Assembly: GCF_017591425.1 (NCBI RefSeq)
Contig: NW_024467104.1
Span: 372,001 to 436,000, forward strand
Direction: 5' to 3'
Length of the DNA: 64,000 bases
Source of the DNA: Ochotona curzoniae
Lineage: Eukaryota > Chordata > Mammalia > Lagomorpha > Ochotonidae
Numbering within the stretch: the stretch's first letter is position 1; every line of letters begins with the position of its first letter. The notes beneath the pieces were generated by a model. It was not told the origin of the DNA, made no database searches, and worked only from the letters and a program-made list of their open reading frames with translations. Positions 44,009 through 55,860 of the stretch are shown in pieces. A program made the translations under genes and the position numbers.

Positions 44009-47000
44009 TACAATCACAGTTCCATACGATTATCCACCAGGGCCGAGAACAACAGTCAAATCTCAAGATGTCGGCTTTATTCCTATAAAACGTTTTATTT
44101 TATACTAAGTATTACATGTCAGAAAAAAAAAACCCATAAAAACATTCATGTTTTGGCGACTCATTTATTTCATTAAGCAAAACTTTTGGTTTCAAAATAA
44201 GTATTTGTTTTAAAAATGTGGTAGACTCTGGAGGAGGAAACATGAATGTGCATGACTGGCAATTTCTCTGAGTGTATAACGTTAATTTCTGTACCACTAG
44301 TATGTTGACAACGTCGGTTGCTGACATTAAACAACAAGCATACACAACCTAATTAAGTTGGCTATCTTTTCAGAGCCTCATTAAATATTAATTAGCTGTT
44401 TAATCCATGGTCAACAACGATCTTCCTTTCATTTTCATCTACTTCAACCACTTCAAAACTTGAAGACCAACTATAGAGATCCATAAGAGACCTTCACTAT
44501 TATATTAGGACTGTCCTGATATGCTTTCCTAAGGTATCACATGCAATTGCTTAAATGCAAGTACGTGTACATGTTTAAACTTCCCTTGAAATTAGAATAT
44601 TCGAAATATGACCTTGGATTCTTAATCTGCACAATACCAAATTGTGTATTTCTCTCTGTCTATAGATACATATTGTTTAATATAATTATTATATTTAAAA
44701 TGTAAAATTAATATATTTTCATAGTATTAATTTTTATGAAACACATTTATTACTGTTATTTTTATTATTCCTAGTATTTTCCATTTATTCTACATGATCT
44801 ATCAAGAAGCATGAACCTAAAGTAAAAATCTAAAACACAAATTTATGATTAATTTGAACAGCTCTCTGGATAAGAAATACAACTTAAATAGAAGGTGTTG
44901 TAGTCTGCATATCGCTCATTTCCACGCATCGCTCTGGGACCCTGTTACCCATCTTAAGAATATGTTGTTGCTTTACATCCTGGGCCTTTAATAAATTCAT
45001 TAAGAATGTTGTCATTTTTCAGATACTGATTTATGTACTACTGGTGTCTAAATGTGCACTCTTTGCCTATTTTTTTTTGCTCAGAGGAGAGATAATGCCT
45101 TTCAATTGTAACTTCCCCAAATAAGGTACAAAAATACTTCCCAGTGGTCTAGAGACAAAGTAGCTAGCAATTGATTGTAGCCTCTATGCACTATTATACT
45201 TGCCTCAACTCTTTAAACAGGATGAGCCAATTTTAGAAAGACTGCATTGTCTAAACAATGTGTTGGTGTCAGAGGTCACGTGAAGATGAGTTGAGGGAAA
45301 GAAGGCAAGAGCAGGTGGAATGTGGACAAGAGGATGGTGCAGGGAGCCATGGGGTTCCTTCTGTGCTCACACAGTGGTGCAGAGGCCAGAGTGAGGAGCC
45401 CTTTGTCTCCTTCTTAGCACCATCCATCCTCTCTTTTCTAGCTGAACCAGACTTTCACCTTTGGACGAGCCGAATACATTTAATTTCTATGAAGAAACTG
45501 TTACTCCACATTTAAAGGAAAATAATTGTCCCAGTCTTTTGCAGCCTTCACAATTTCAAATCAGAGACTGATGTATAGTATAGGCACTCTGAATTCCTCA
45601 TTCTGTATAACCAAATCTCCTGACTGTTATCTGATCAACAGAAACTGAAGTATAGCCTAGTCTGAGGTCCAAACAACTTTTTAAAAGTCAATATCCATTG
45701 CCTATGTCTGCTATGCTTAATTGTCCCAAATATTGTGAAATTGATATTTCATCATTCTTTGACTGAATTGCAACCTGACAGCAGGAATACCTTCTAGGCC
45801 TGATTGTGGATGAAATGACACATTCTAGAAGATTGAGCAGTCACAAAAATGGATGAAAATGAGAGTTTTTATCCAGAGTCTGTTATGCAGTGCCTCTTCT
45901 GTGCATTTGACACTGTCTTCCGAGCCCAGTGCATAATGGCCGGTCTCTTCCTTTTCCTGTCTACTCTGAACATTCGCTGAGATATAATTACTCACCTTTT
46001 CAAGCTAATTATTAGTAGGTAAATTAATTGCACATTATTTTCACGTGATATCATTCAAGCAGCACAGAAAGAGTTGTAATTCTTTGCTGCCGTGCAAAGA
46101 ACTCAGAACTGCAACGTGGGTCTGCAGAAGCTGACTTTCTCCAGCAGTGTTGCGTAGGTCACTAGCAGGCATTTCTCTGTGAACACAATCTCTTTTGACT
46201 TTCTAATACCCACACACCTAGAGAGTGCTTATTTGGAATAGTTGTCTTACATTAAAAAAATAAAAGTTGATTGTGAACTTTGACTCATTCAGACGTCCTG
46301 ATAAGCCACAACGGCCTTCAGCCATGGTGGGCATCCTCCTCTTCCCGCACATTGATGGCTGTTCACGTCCCTGATACTCACAAAACATTTGCTCAACTCA
46401 AGATATCACTTTATCCCCAAACTGCTATTTCATTCATTTTATTCCCTATACTATTCGTAAGTTATCAAAATCCTGTGCTGCTAATTTTGTCTTGTCCCTT
46501 TCTCAGAGGATATGGTATACTAAAAAGACATGAAATAGGTTAAGATTGTATTAAACTACTCTATAATAATATCTCTCTAAATGCAAAAAGATGATACTAA
46601 TGTGCCTCTTACCTGGAGGAAGATGCTCTAAGTTATGTTCTAGGTAAATCCAGCCTGCTTGAATGAAGCCTTCCTGTTGAATAGTGGGACAAAAATGTTC
46701 CTTTCCGGATTCCCAAGGGAATACTGAGCACATCATGACGTAAGACAGTTTCATCTCAGAGAGCATGATTCCCTAAAGTTTGTATTTTGCTGATTAGAAA
46801 CATCTCAAATGAATTTAATTTTTCATCTAGTTAGCCCCTAAAAAATAGTAAATTAGCCTCTTCCCAGTAATATTCTGATAGAAAGATCTCAGAGTTTGGG
46901 TGCCTCATGCATACTGAAAGCACCCGGATAAATGGGAAAAATACAAATCAACAGTGAAAAGAATTTTAGAAAATAAGGCAAAAAAGCCGTAGTCTTTTGT

Positions 47001-47900
47001 ATGAAAGCAGATCAAGAAAAAGCTGTTTCCATCAGTGTCGTTAAGTTGGCCTTCTCTGCGATTAGGAACAAGTTTCTCTAACTTGGTTAACTGCTTGTAA
47101 TTTACATGAGATGCAATGCAAGAAATACAACTGATTTCAAAAGCAGAGTTTCTAGTCTGTAGACAGTCTGCACCAGAAAGCCACGGACATACAGCCAGTG
47201 ATCTGCTGATTGAAATGTGCACTGAGCACTGAAGGCTGCAATTCTTCACACTTATTCCTATGAGGAAAAAAAAGTGTTTATTAAGGAGCACAACTTACTA
47301 AAACAGTTTTTACCTCATTAAATATTTACAAAATACAGCTTACAGAATAGGATCCATATTTACCCCTGAACACAGATCGCATCTTTCCATTTGATAAGTT
47401 TTTCATGACATTGTTACAAACAAACCACACCTGAGAGCTTCAATATCACAGAAGATAAACAGCTAACTCTGCACGCAGACTTGATACATTCAGTGTTGAG
47501 GTCTATAGGAGTGACTTTCTTATTCTGTGTTTTCCTTTACCCAAATACTCACCTTCCTTACAATAGCAGAAATTGAAATGAGAAAGCATGAGGCAGTAAC
47601 TAGGATGAAAGTTGGTCAGTGTTTTACTCTCAGGTTGAGGAGCTTAGAACTGACGGCAAAGCAATGGGAGAGGTGAAATTCACACAGCCAGAAGAAATAC
47701 ACTTTAGAAAATTTAGCAGATGACTATTTTTCAAAAGTATGACCCTCCTGTCAGTCTTACAGAACTACGTTTGGATTTCCTTACGTGCAGCTTATAGTTT
47801 GAATGATGAGATTGGACAAGATCACCAGGAGAGACAAATGACCTAGCAACTACATTTAGGTTTACACCAATCTTTGAACGAATCTGAAAAATCTCATGAC
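44009..47900. other. Long gene-free AT-rich interval
   Basis: I see no OR sequence, no open frame with family resemblance, and no recognisable young repeat across this 3.9 kb. Small frames at 45258-45515 and 46905-47291 have no recognisable domain and look like chance. Confidence 0.5.
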
Positions 47901-48129
47901 AAATGGTTGAAGAATCAGATAAAATCATGACATGCAGCCCAAAGGACTCAGCTTTGGGGACCGTGTGACTGTTCTGTATCAGAAGACCTCAGGAGATATG
48001 CAAGTCCTGATTCATCTGACCAATGGCTATAGGAGTAAGATAAGGGAAAAAACCCTCTCAACATCTCAACCCAGATGTTTCGAAGAATGGAACTTGCATT
48101 ATTTTTAACATATTGCTTACCCAATATTA

Positions 48130-48450
48130 TGTCAATTAATTCCATAATGTTGTATATTGATACTGAGGTTTTGTTGGGGCTTTTAACTGACCGGATCTTT
48201 ACTCTGTTAGCTCTACCTTCAGACCAGAGAAGGTCTCCCCAAGAGCCACTGAACTTATCTGGACAATAAGACGCTGGACTTTATGCTAGGTATATGCTTG
48301 CAAGGAATGAATCTCAACTGAACTTGAACTGTGGTTATGCATCAAGGTGGAGGAATCCACCATGGGGGGAGGGGTATGGGAGGGGTGGGGGGAATCCCTA
48401 GTGCCTATAAAACTGTATCACATAATACAATGTTAATAACAATAAAAAAA
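48130..48450 (+). mobile_element. L1-type 3' end, uninverted form
   Basis: Reads TATGTCAATTAATTCCATAA, then GATACTGAGG, TTTTGTTGGGGCTTTTAACT, CCATGGGGGGAGGGGTATGG, AAAACTGTATCACATAATAC and an A-rich end. The element may begin further upstream (from about 47940), because the 5' limit is unclear. It serves as the sense reference for the inverted copies at 19311 and 37579. Confidence 0.7.
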
Positions 48451-48605
48451 GTTTATGAAAAAGGAATTTAAAGATATGTTTTCAAAGGAACTATGAATAT
48501 TACTCATATATACTCATTACTATAATTCACGGGGTTTGTTTAAACCAATCATTCAGTAAATGAATAATACAACCGGTGAATTTGAGTAAAAATGTGTAAT
48601 TATCA

Positions 48606-48660
48606 GGGCCAGCATGGTGGCATAGCAAGCTAATCTTTCTCCTGCGATGCTGGCACGTCA
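48606..48660 (+). repeat. SINE head remnant
   Basis: GGGCCAGCATGGTGGCATAG...GATGCTGGCACGTCAG resembles the 5' end of lagomorph SINEs. The rest, to about 48890, is too diverged to assign. Confidence 0.45.
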
Positions 48661-48944
48661 GCTGGAATTCAGAGCTGGAGCTGAGATTATGATATAGGCA
48701 TTTAGATGTGAGGTGTGAGCACGTTAACCAGCTCCTTACTTCCTAGTCCAAATGTCTACCTCTTACCCACAGTAACTTTGCTTACTGATCGTCTAGAATT
48801 GTTCTGCAAAATACTGACTGTGGGAGACAGATGATCTGTCCCAGTGGCCCAGAGATTTTCAGATCAAGGGGAATGCTGCTCCAAGAGCTCTGAGTGATTA
48901 AAAGTTTATATATTTTACAGAAGACAATATCTCCCAACCCATGT

Positions 48945-49300
48945 ATTTTTTTTCATTTTTTAATTATAATTTTATGATATAGTTCCATAGGCCCTGGTGT
49001 TTCCCCTCCCCCTTTACCCATTCCCCCTAAGTCACTGAGTTCTACCATATCATTCCTACAGTATAATTCCTCATAAAGTCATAAGTCCATCACTGCGGCC
49101 ATGGACAATGGCACAGAGTCTGGCATCCCATTGTCAAGACACATCCAACAATTACGCTGGGAGTCTGTCCTCAATCCGGAAGTAGAGATGCACACTGCGC
49201 CATATCCTCACATCTGGACGTGACAGTCTCCACTATACAGTCATAAATCCTGCCAAGTGAAAAGCTATTGATAACATCAACGACAGGAAGAAAAGCAGAA
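48945..49300 (-). mobile_element. L1-type 3' end, antisense
   Basis: Inverted T-rich start, TATAGTTCCATAGGCCCTGG and CCCCTCCCCCTTTACCCATT are the reverse of the GGGGGAATCCC...CCTATAAAACT 3' end seen in the other copies, followed by more 3' UTR-like sequence. A different subfamily from the 48130 copy. The 5' limit is uncertain. Confidence 0.6.
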
Positions 49301-49930
49301 ATTTACAGTGCCATGAAGTTAAACAACATGCCACTGGATGTGACAGTCATCATTTCACAGTTACTATACATCCTCTTCAATGAAAAGCCACAGAACAAAC
49401 TCAGTATGTTTCTTAACCTGTGTAATCTTTGCCTGGCATTAGAATCTGGGCTTTCGCTAATTGTTCACTGCTTTTAACTGTATTTTTGATGAACTTACCT
49501 ATAACTGTTGTTGATCCAAATCATCCTTAGAAATGTGATTAATGTGTCAAGGACTAAAAGACTAAAATATTTCAAGGTTTTTTTTTTGTATGTCTACATA
49601 TTATTTGAACCATTTTAAAGTGTATTTTTGTGATTTTTAAGTTTTTAAAAACAAATTTAGTACTACATTAGACTTAGGGTCACAACAAATGCAAAATAAT
49701 TACTAAAACACAATTCACATCAATTCTCATGTTAATGGGATTAATACAGAGAACAGATTCCATCTAGTTTATAGATGCAATTCCCTCTCCCTTGGAAATG
49801 TATTTTAAGAGAAATAAGAAGGCTGAAACAGTTTAGCCAGCTGAAAGCCCTAAAAATGTACACAGCCATATAGCATTATTTTGTAGACCACTGTTTTAAT
49901 ACTCCAGAGTAGCTCTTTAAAAACCCAGTC
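49301..49930. other. No gene seen
   Basis: AT-rich; may include more of the antisense L1-like element at its start. Confidence 0.4.
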
Positions 49931-49936
49931 ACTTTA

Positions 49937-50235
49937 AAAAAAAAAAAAACGATTTATTTTCACTTGAAAGGAAGAGGTACAGAGAAAAGGAAAGACAGAG
50001 AGATCTTCCATCCACTAGGTCATTCCCCAAATGCCAAAGCCACAGCCAAGCCAAGCTGCTACAAAATCAGAAACTGCTTCTAGATCTCCCATGTAAGATC
50101 TTGGGCCATCTTCCACTACTTTTGCAGGACAGCTGGTTCAGAAATGGAGCAACCAGGACTTGAACCAGTGCCCATGTGGGAGTCCAGCCCTGTAGGCAGA
50201 GCCTTAACCTACTACACTGGGGCTCTTGCCCCAAA
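49937..50235 (-). repeat. Older SINE, minus strand
   Basis: Poly(A) then GATTTATTTTCACTTGAAAG, CATTCCCCAAATGCCAAAGC, GGCCATCTTCCACTACTTTT and TTGAACCAGTGCCCATGTGG, in inverted orientation with the head toward 50235. Confidence 0.82.
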
Positions 50236-51529
50236 GTCAGTCACTTTTCAAATGGGTATTCTTTCTGCGGGTATTAGGTGAGCAACTTGTAAGACTTTAA
50301 AAAGAATCACCATTTTTATGCTTTATGATTCATTTTTTAGGACTACACTTACTAACAGACTTGAAGAGAAATGACTATTTTAAAAAGATTAAGGAAATGG
50401 GTTTACTTACTAAGAAGAGAGTCAGAAAGAGCTGATGTGAATATTGATGTGCATGACAATATATTTTATAAGGAGTGAAGCCAGCTGTCTTCCTCATGCT
50501 GTGAAAAATTAAGTACTGGACTTTCATTTTGAGAGGAGATATATGTTTGACTTAGAGCAAATATTACCTGAAAATATCACCACAGGAGTTTGTAGAATCT
50601 CTTCTTTCAGGTGTTTTAAAATAATTGACAAAGGTAGTTTGATGCCTGCATTCATTTGATGCTGCATTCTTATGCCCTTTCTGAAATATAACCATTTGAT
50701 TATTTTGTTCTTGTCCCAATTTCTGACAGTCTTGTAGAATAGCAAAGTGCCATTCTTATTAATCATGGTCACATTTGTCAATTTTGGGTGTCAACTTAGA
50801 TCCCCAACACAAAACTGGAAACTGCTCAGAATGCTGCATTGCTAACCAAGGAATTTCTCTGGTGATATTCAGAAAAGTAAAGCAGAATTTCCTGTTGAAA
50901 TCTTCATTCTTCTCTTTGAGACAAATGATTAGGGATCAGATATAACCTAGGCAAGTCCTAGAATGTGCTTCGTCAAGTGAAGCAAAAACCACAGTGGTCA
51001 AACTGAATAAGGACATGGCTTCTTCCTTCACAGCGGTGCTGATCAAGCATGCAAGCTAGTGGCCACGTCTGCTGCTCAGAAATGCACCACCAGTGTATCA
51101 GTGCAAACCCATGCAGCCCTGTGCAGCCTGAAAAGCTGGTATTTCTGCTCCTTCTGTCCAGCTAAAGCTGGTATCTTCTTAGAGAAATGATTACCCATCC
51201 CCATCGCTCCTAAAAGAAATGTCAGAACTAGCATCACAATTCACATTATTGACCAGCTAGCAGTGATTGGATACATGATTGTAAGTGTAAGAAGAGATCT
51301 CCATACACAGAGAGTCCAAGATGCTCAGAGATGACAAGGCATTAGTACCACGACTGGTCTGTGCTGGAACATAAAAAGGACATTGAGTCTAATTATATAA
51401 AGACAAAATCAGGGACGCCTGACTTTCACAGGGTATAATCTTGCGTCTCAAGATGGTCTTGGAGGTCCATGGCGGCAAAGGCAGCATTTTCCCTTCAGAG
51501 GGGAAGGAAATACTTCATTGTGATATAGT
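50236..51529. other. No gene seen
   Basis: Unique-looking DNA without coding resemblance. The minus frame at 50524-50781 has no family signature. Confidence 0.45.
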
Positions 51530-51693
51530 GATTGAGCTGTCACCCACTAATGATATTGCAAAAGGACTTGGGCCCCTTCAACCCAGATGGGAGGTCTTAA
51601 TGGAGCTCCAGTGTCCTCACTTTGGTCTGTCGCAGGCCTGATTGTTACAGCCATTTGCAGAGAGAACCAGCACATTAAGAACTCTGTGTGCAA

Positions 51694-51772
<79 letters not shown>

Positions 51773-51810
51773 GCTCTGTCTCTACTTCTCAAATAATTAA
51801 TTTTTAGAAA
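51530..51810 (+). repeat. Diverged SINE with embedded microsatellite
   Basis: GACTTGGGCCCCTTCAACCC, GATGGGAGGTCTTAATGGAG and CAGCCATTTGCAGAGAGAAC keep the order of the SINE body. The tail region has become a long AG/TG microsatellite. Confidence 0.65.
51697..51769 (+). repeat. (AG)n(TG)n compound microsatellite
   Basis: About 20 AG units run directly into about 16 TG units without interruption. Likely length-variable. Confidence 0.97.
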
Positions 51811-51844
51811 ATATCTGTTAGCAATATGCTTTGATAAAAGCCCT

Positions 51845-52175
51845 GGGGCCAGTGTTGTGGTGTAGTAAGTAAAGCATCATCTCCCTGAAGCACTGGCATC
51901 TCACATGGGTGCCAGGTTGTGCCTCAACTACTCCACTTCCAATTCCAGCTCCCTGCTCCTGGCCTGGGAAATGCAGCAGAAAATGGGCCAAGTGTTTGGG
52001 TCCCTGTCACTCACATGGAAGGCCTGAAAGAAGTGGTTAGCTCCTACACCCATGCTGTCCAGGACCTTGCCATTGTGGCCAACTAAGGAATGAGCCAGCA
52101 GATGGAAAAATCTCCTTCTGCCTCTTCCTCTTTCTTTGTAACTCTTTCAAAAAACAGACAAATCTGAAGGAAATT
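51845..52175 (+). repeat. Older CSINE-related SINE
   Basis: GGGGCCAGTGTTGTGGTGTA head, GGCATCTCACATGGGTGCCA, CCAGCTCCCTGCTCCTGGCC, and an A-rich end. Confidence 0.85.
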
Positions 52176-52455
52176 AAAGAAGAATTTGTAATATTTTTAA
52201 ATACATGTTTTTTTAAAAAATCTTAAATACATTCCATGTTGTCTCATTACACTACAGGAAAATGTATTATGTGATAATGCATTTAATAATAATAAATAAT
52301 AAACACAATAAGCAAAAAAGCATTATAGTAGCAGACAACTGCTTTCTCGCTTCTGTCAAACATAATTTAATGTTTACACATCGGTGGAAGCCCATGACCT
52401 ATTTTATTGTCGATATACCTTTGTAGAAGATGTTTTTTTAATGCATTTAATTTTT

Positions 52456-52780
52456 TTAGATTTATTTATTTATTTTTATTACAAAGTCCGATATACAGAG
52501 AGGAGGAGAGACAGAGAGGAAGATCTTCTGTCTGATGATTCACTCCCCAAGTGACCTCAATGGCCGATCCGAAGCCGGGAACCAGGAACCTCTTCCGGGT
52601 CTCTCACACGGATGCAGGGTCCCAAAGCTTTGGGCCATCCTCGACTGCTTTCCCAGGCCACAAGCAGAGAGCTGGATGGGAAGTGGAGCAGTCGGGATTA
52701 GAACCGGCGCACATTTGGGATCCCAGTGCATTCAGCATTCAAGGCGAGGACTTTAGCCGCTGGGCCACCATGCTGGGCCC
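52456..52780 (-). repeat. CSINE, minus strand, with 16-base target duplication
   Basis: Complete inverted copy ending in ...CATGCTGGGCCC. AATGCATTTAATTTTT occurs at 52440-52455 and 52781-52796. Confidence 0.93.
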
Positions 52781-52939
52781 AATGCATTTAATTTTTATCA
52801 GTGTAAGTTTTTCAGAAATGTTGTACTCTGTTACATTGTGACAGACTTTACTAGGATATTGGCCATAATTGGCACTCATTGTTGGCAAGAGCAAAATGCA
52901 TTTTAGCATTAGGTATAATTGAAAAGCACTATAGGAATT

Positions 52940-53240
52940 GGGTGCTTTGATGTAACAGATTGAGCTCCACCTGCCAATGTGTTCCACATTAAAATGCATG
53001 GGACAGAGTCCCACTCCACTTTGGATATAGCTTACTGTAAATGCACTCCGGGAGGCAGATCACGACGGCTTAATTACTTGGATCCTGGCTACCCTCAAGG
53101 GAGTACTGGGTCTGGTTCCTGGCTCCTGGCTTCTATCTGGCCCCACCCTGATTGTTGTGGATGTTTGGGAAGTGAACTCACAGATAGAAAATATTTATCA
53201 TTCTCTCTCTGCCTTGATAATAAATATTGTTGTTTTTAAA
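52940..53240 (+). repeat. Older diverged SINE
   Basis: GGGTGCTTTGATGTAACAGA, CTCCGGGAGGCAGATCACGA, GTCTGGTTCCTGGCTCCTGG and GTTTGGGAAGTGAACTCACA follow the lagomorph SINE body in order. Confidence 0.65.
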
Positions 53241-54248
53241 AAAGCATTATGGGTAAGGTTAATTAAATGCAGGCACACTCCAGTATATGGAAGAGATTGA
53301 TTCCACATCTCCTGTGCAAATATTCAAGTTCATTATGGGATATTGCCTATGGCTTAAATCATCTCTGAATTATTTACAATAGCTAGCTCAATGTAAAAGG
53401 TATGTAAATAATTGGTATATTGTTTAAGGTATGATAATAAAGAAATGAAGTGTATGCATATTTGGTAAGCATATTTTGGCAAATACTATTGAAAACCACT
53501 TCTTTTGCTGAATCCATGAATGTGGAAGCTTGAGCATACTGTGGTTTCTTAGGAGGTTCTTTCACCTACAAATACCAATGACATGGTTTTAAGCGTTAAG
53601 AAACCAGTTCAAACCCATCACCATCAGTGAACAAAGCCGGAGTCATTGTGTGAAGCCACAGCCAAGATTGGCCAGCAGCCAAAGCACATTAGAGCAAACA
53701 CCCAGCACCCATCCTGTGCTACAGGCTCCAGATTTCCCCTTTGTCCCAGCTCACTTCTTGTGACCTTCTCAAAGATACTCACAGATACTCAATATCTTCT
53801 GTATATGCTAAACCCAGTCCCTGAGTGAGAGACGGCACAGGCTGCATGAGCTCTTGGTGGTGAATTGACATTAAGATTGAAGAGAACTCTGTATTTTTGT
53901 TTTTATTGCTATTGTTGTTGAATTTCCAGCTACTAGCTCAATCACTCAGCTGAAATGATATTTTCAAGTGCTCTGTTATTTTTTCCTAAGGATGCCAGCA
54001 GGAGCAGCCCATGCAAATCCAGGCTTTCCGTATGTCATGCGGTGTTTGTATTTCAGTGTGGCCAAGCAAGGTCTTTTTAATTTTCTCTCTTATGGACAAA
54101 GCTGTACTTTCCTGAATGACAGCCAGAAAAAAGAAAAAAAAAACTTGTATGTTTGGTAGGAAGGCTGTGGAAATCCCTGCGCAACCCCGGCTGAGTTCTG
54201 GAGCAGAGACCTGCCTGCAGGTGGATAATTGTTAACTCCTCCCTTTGC
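53241..54248. other. No gene seen
   Basis: No coding or repeat signal that I can name. Confidence 0.45.
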
Positions 54249-54640
54249 TATGGATTATAGAGGTGATGACAATGCATGTTTTAAGATCAGTCCTACTTAT
54301 GTAGTCCTGGGAACTCCATCCCTGGCTTCTGACTCATGAAGCAAGGAAGCAAAAGTTATGTTTCCTGAGGTGTCCCGTAAATTATGGTCAAAATTTCCTT
54401 CCAACAGGGTCTGCTGGTTTCAAAGGCTGATGCAATACCTCAATTATTTAACAGGTATGTTGCCATGGTCACTTCCACATTGGCAGGCCTTCTTTATCAA
54501 CTCCCTATAGGTAACTTCTTGTAATAGCCAACCATTGCTTGGTAAGAAGCTTTAAGAAATAGTGCCTTGAGCTACTGAAAGTGATTCTTACTGGCAGACT
54601 CCAACTTACTAGAGATTTTCTGAAGTAATTACTTGAAGAA
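54249..54640 (+). repeat. Ancient non-coding block related to 17571-17965 and 35843-36230
   Basis: Collinear with those blocks through GACTCATGAAGCAAGGAAGC, CAAAGGCTGATGCAATACCT, TTGCCATGGTCACTTCCACA and GAAGTAATTA. About 70-75% alike by eye. Confidence 0.6.
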
Positions 54641-55679
54641 CCTCTTTGCATGGTGTTTCTATCCCTAGTGCCTTGCCTGGTTAGGAACCATTATTCATTT
54701 CTCTTTTTCTTACTCCTTGCGTATTTGAGATGTCTGGAAGTCTGTTTAGAGAGAGTGCAACATCTCTAGAACTCTCAACTAAAGCACAGCAATGTTGAGA
54801 CCTTTCAGAAAAGATCAAAGCGAAAGAGATGCCCAAAAGGAGGATACATTAAAAGATTATTACAGGAAATTTACTATTTTAGGAAAAGTAGGAAATTTGT
54901 CAAATCTGTGGACAACTAAGCTAAGCTATGATGAATATTCAGGTAAAGACAAATCTTCAGGATCATTCACTGTCGAGACAGTTGCCACCAAACTACAGTG
55001 ACCTGGACACGATGAACCAGTGTGAGGAAGGTGACAACACAGAACCAGGTATAAAAAAGAGACAGACAGATATAAATCAGAAAAACAGTGGCCCAGACGC
55101 TTCCTCTCTGAAAAGGGGAGAGAAACGCTGTTGAGCTCCTCCTGTGTTTTTCTTTTCTTAGGATAGCACGTCTCTGCTGATGTGACAGTAGACTAAGGTC
55201 ATATCCCCATTTTCACAGCTAACTAGCTGTGAGCCTGAGCCTGGCAGGAGGTCATCACATCTCAGAGGTAGAAGAACAGGATTCCTTCATGAACAAACTC
55301 CGTGAACTCATTATCCTAGAGTGGATTTCTGCATCTGAGGGCTCTGTCGTTTGGTCACTGTTGCCTTGCATGTATTACCACACAGTGGAGTTTGTTCCAG
55401 ACCAGTTTGCAACTGCCAAACTCCTTCTCAGACTATCCCTGTTACCTTGAATGATCTCTGCACCAAAGCCATGCTATTAGTTCTTATTGAGATTAAGACA
55501 ACCTGATAAATAATGTCTATATGTGTGCTGAAATACAACCTAAGGATTCATCAAAATGAATAAGTATCGTAAGTAAATAAAAAGTGCAAAGAATAAAGTT
55601 TTGATTATCTTACTATTTGGGTAGCTTGTTCTTATGCAAAATTTCTACAAAATGGAATACAAGTCAAATAGTAAATCAA
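54641..55679. other. No gene seen
   Basis: Two short overlapping frames at 54792-55134 and one at 55229-55450 are open but match no family I know. I regard them as chance. Confidence 0.45.
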
Positions 55680-55860
55680 GAGGCCAGCATTGGGTAATAA
55701 GCTTAAACCACTGTCTACAGCACTGCATCCCATATGGGCGACGGTTGGAGACTGCCACCCTCCTCTTGGCTTCTCCAATTCCCATCTAGCTCATTTCCAG
55801 TGAACTTGGAAAGAACAGGAAGATGGCCAGTATGTAGGAATGAGTGATTACGTGGTTGAT
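55680..55860 (+). repeat. SINE remnant
   Basis: AGGCCAGCATTGGGTAATAA head and GCATCCCATATGGGCGACGG core are followed by a degraded body. Confidence 0.6.

Noticed and set aside
46905..47291. 128-codon minus-strand frame
   Set aside because: No motif, domain or family resemblance and no compositional difference from the AT-rich flanks.
54792..55134. Charged overlapping small frames, considered as a retroviral gag or small gene
   Set aside because: No conserved zinc knuckle or other retroviral motif, no LTRs around it, and short frames only.
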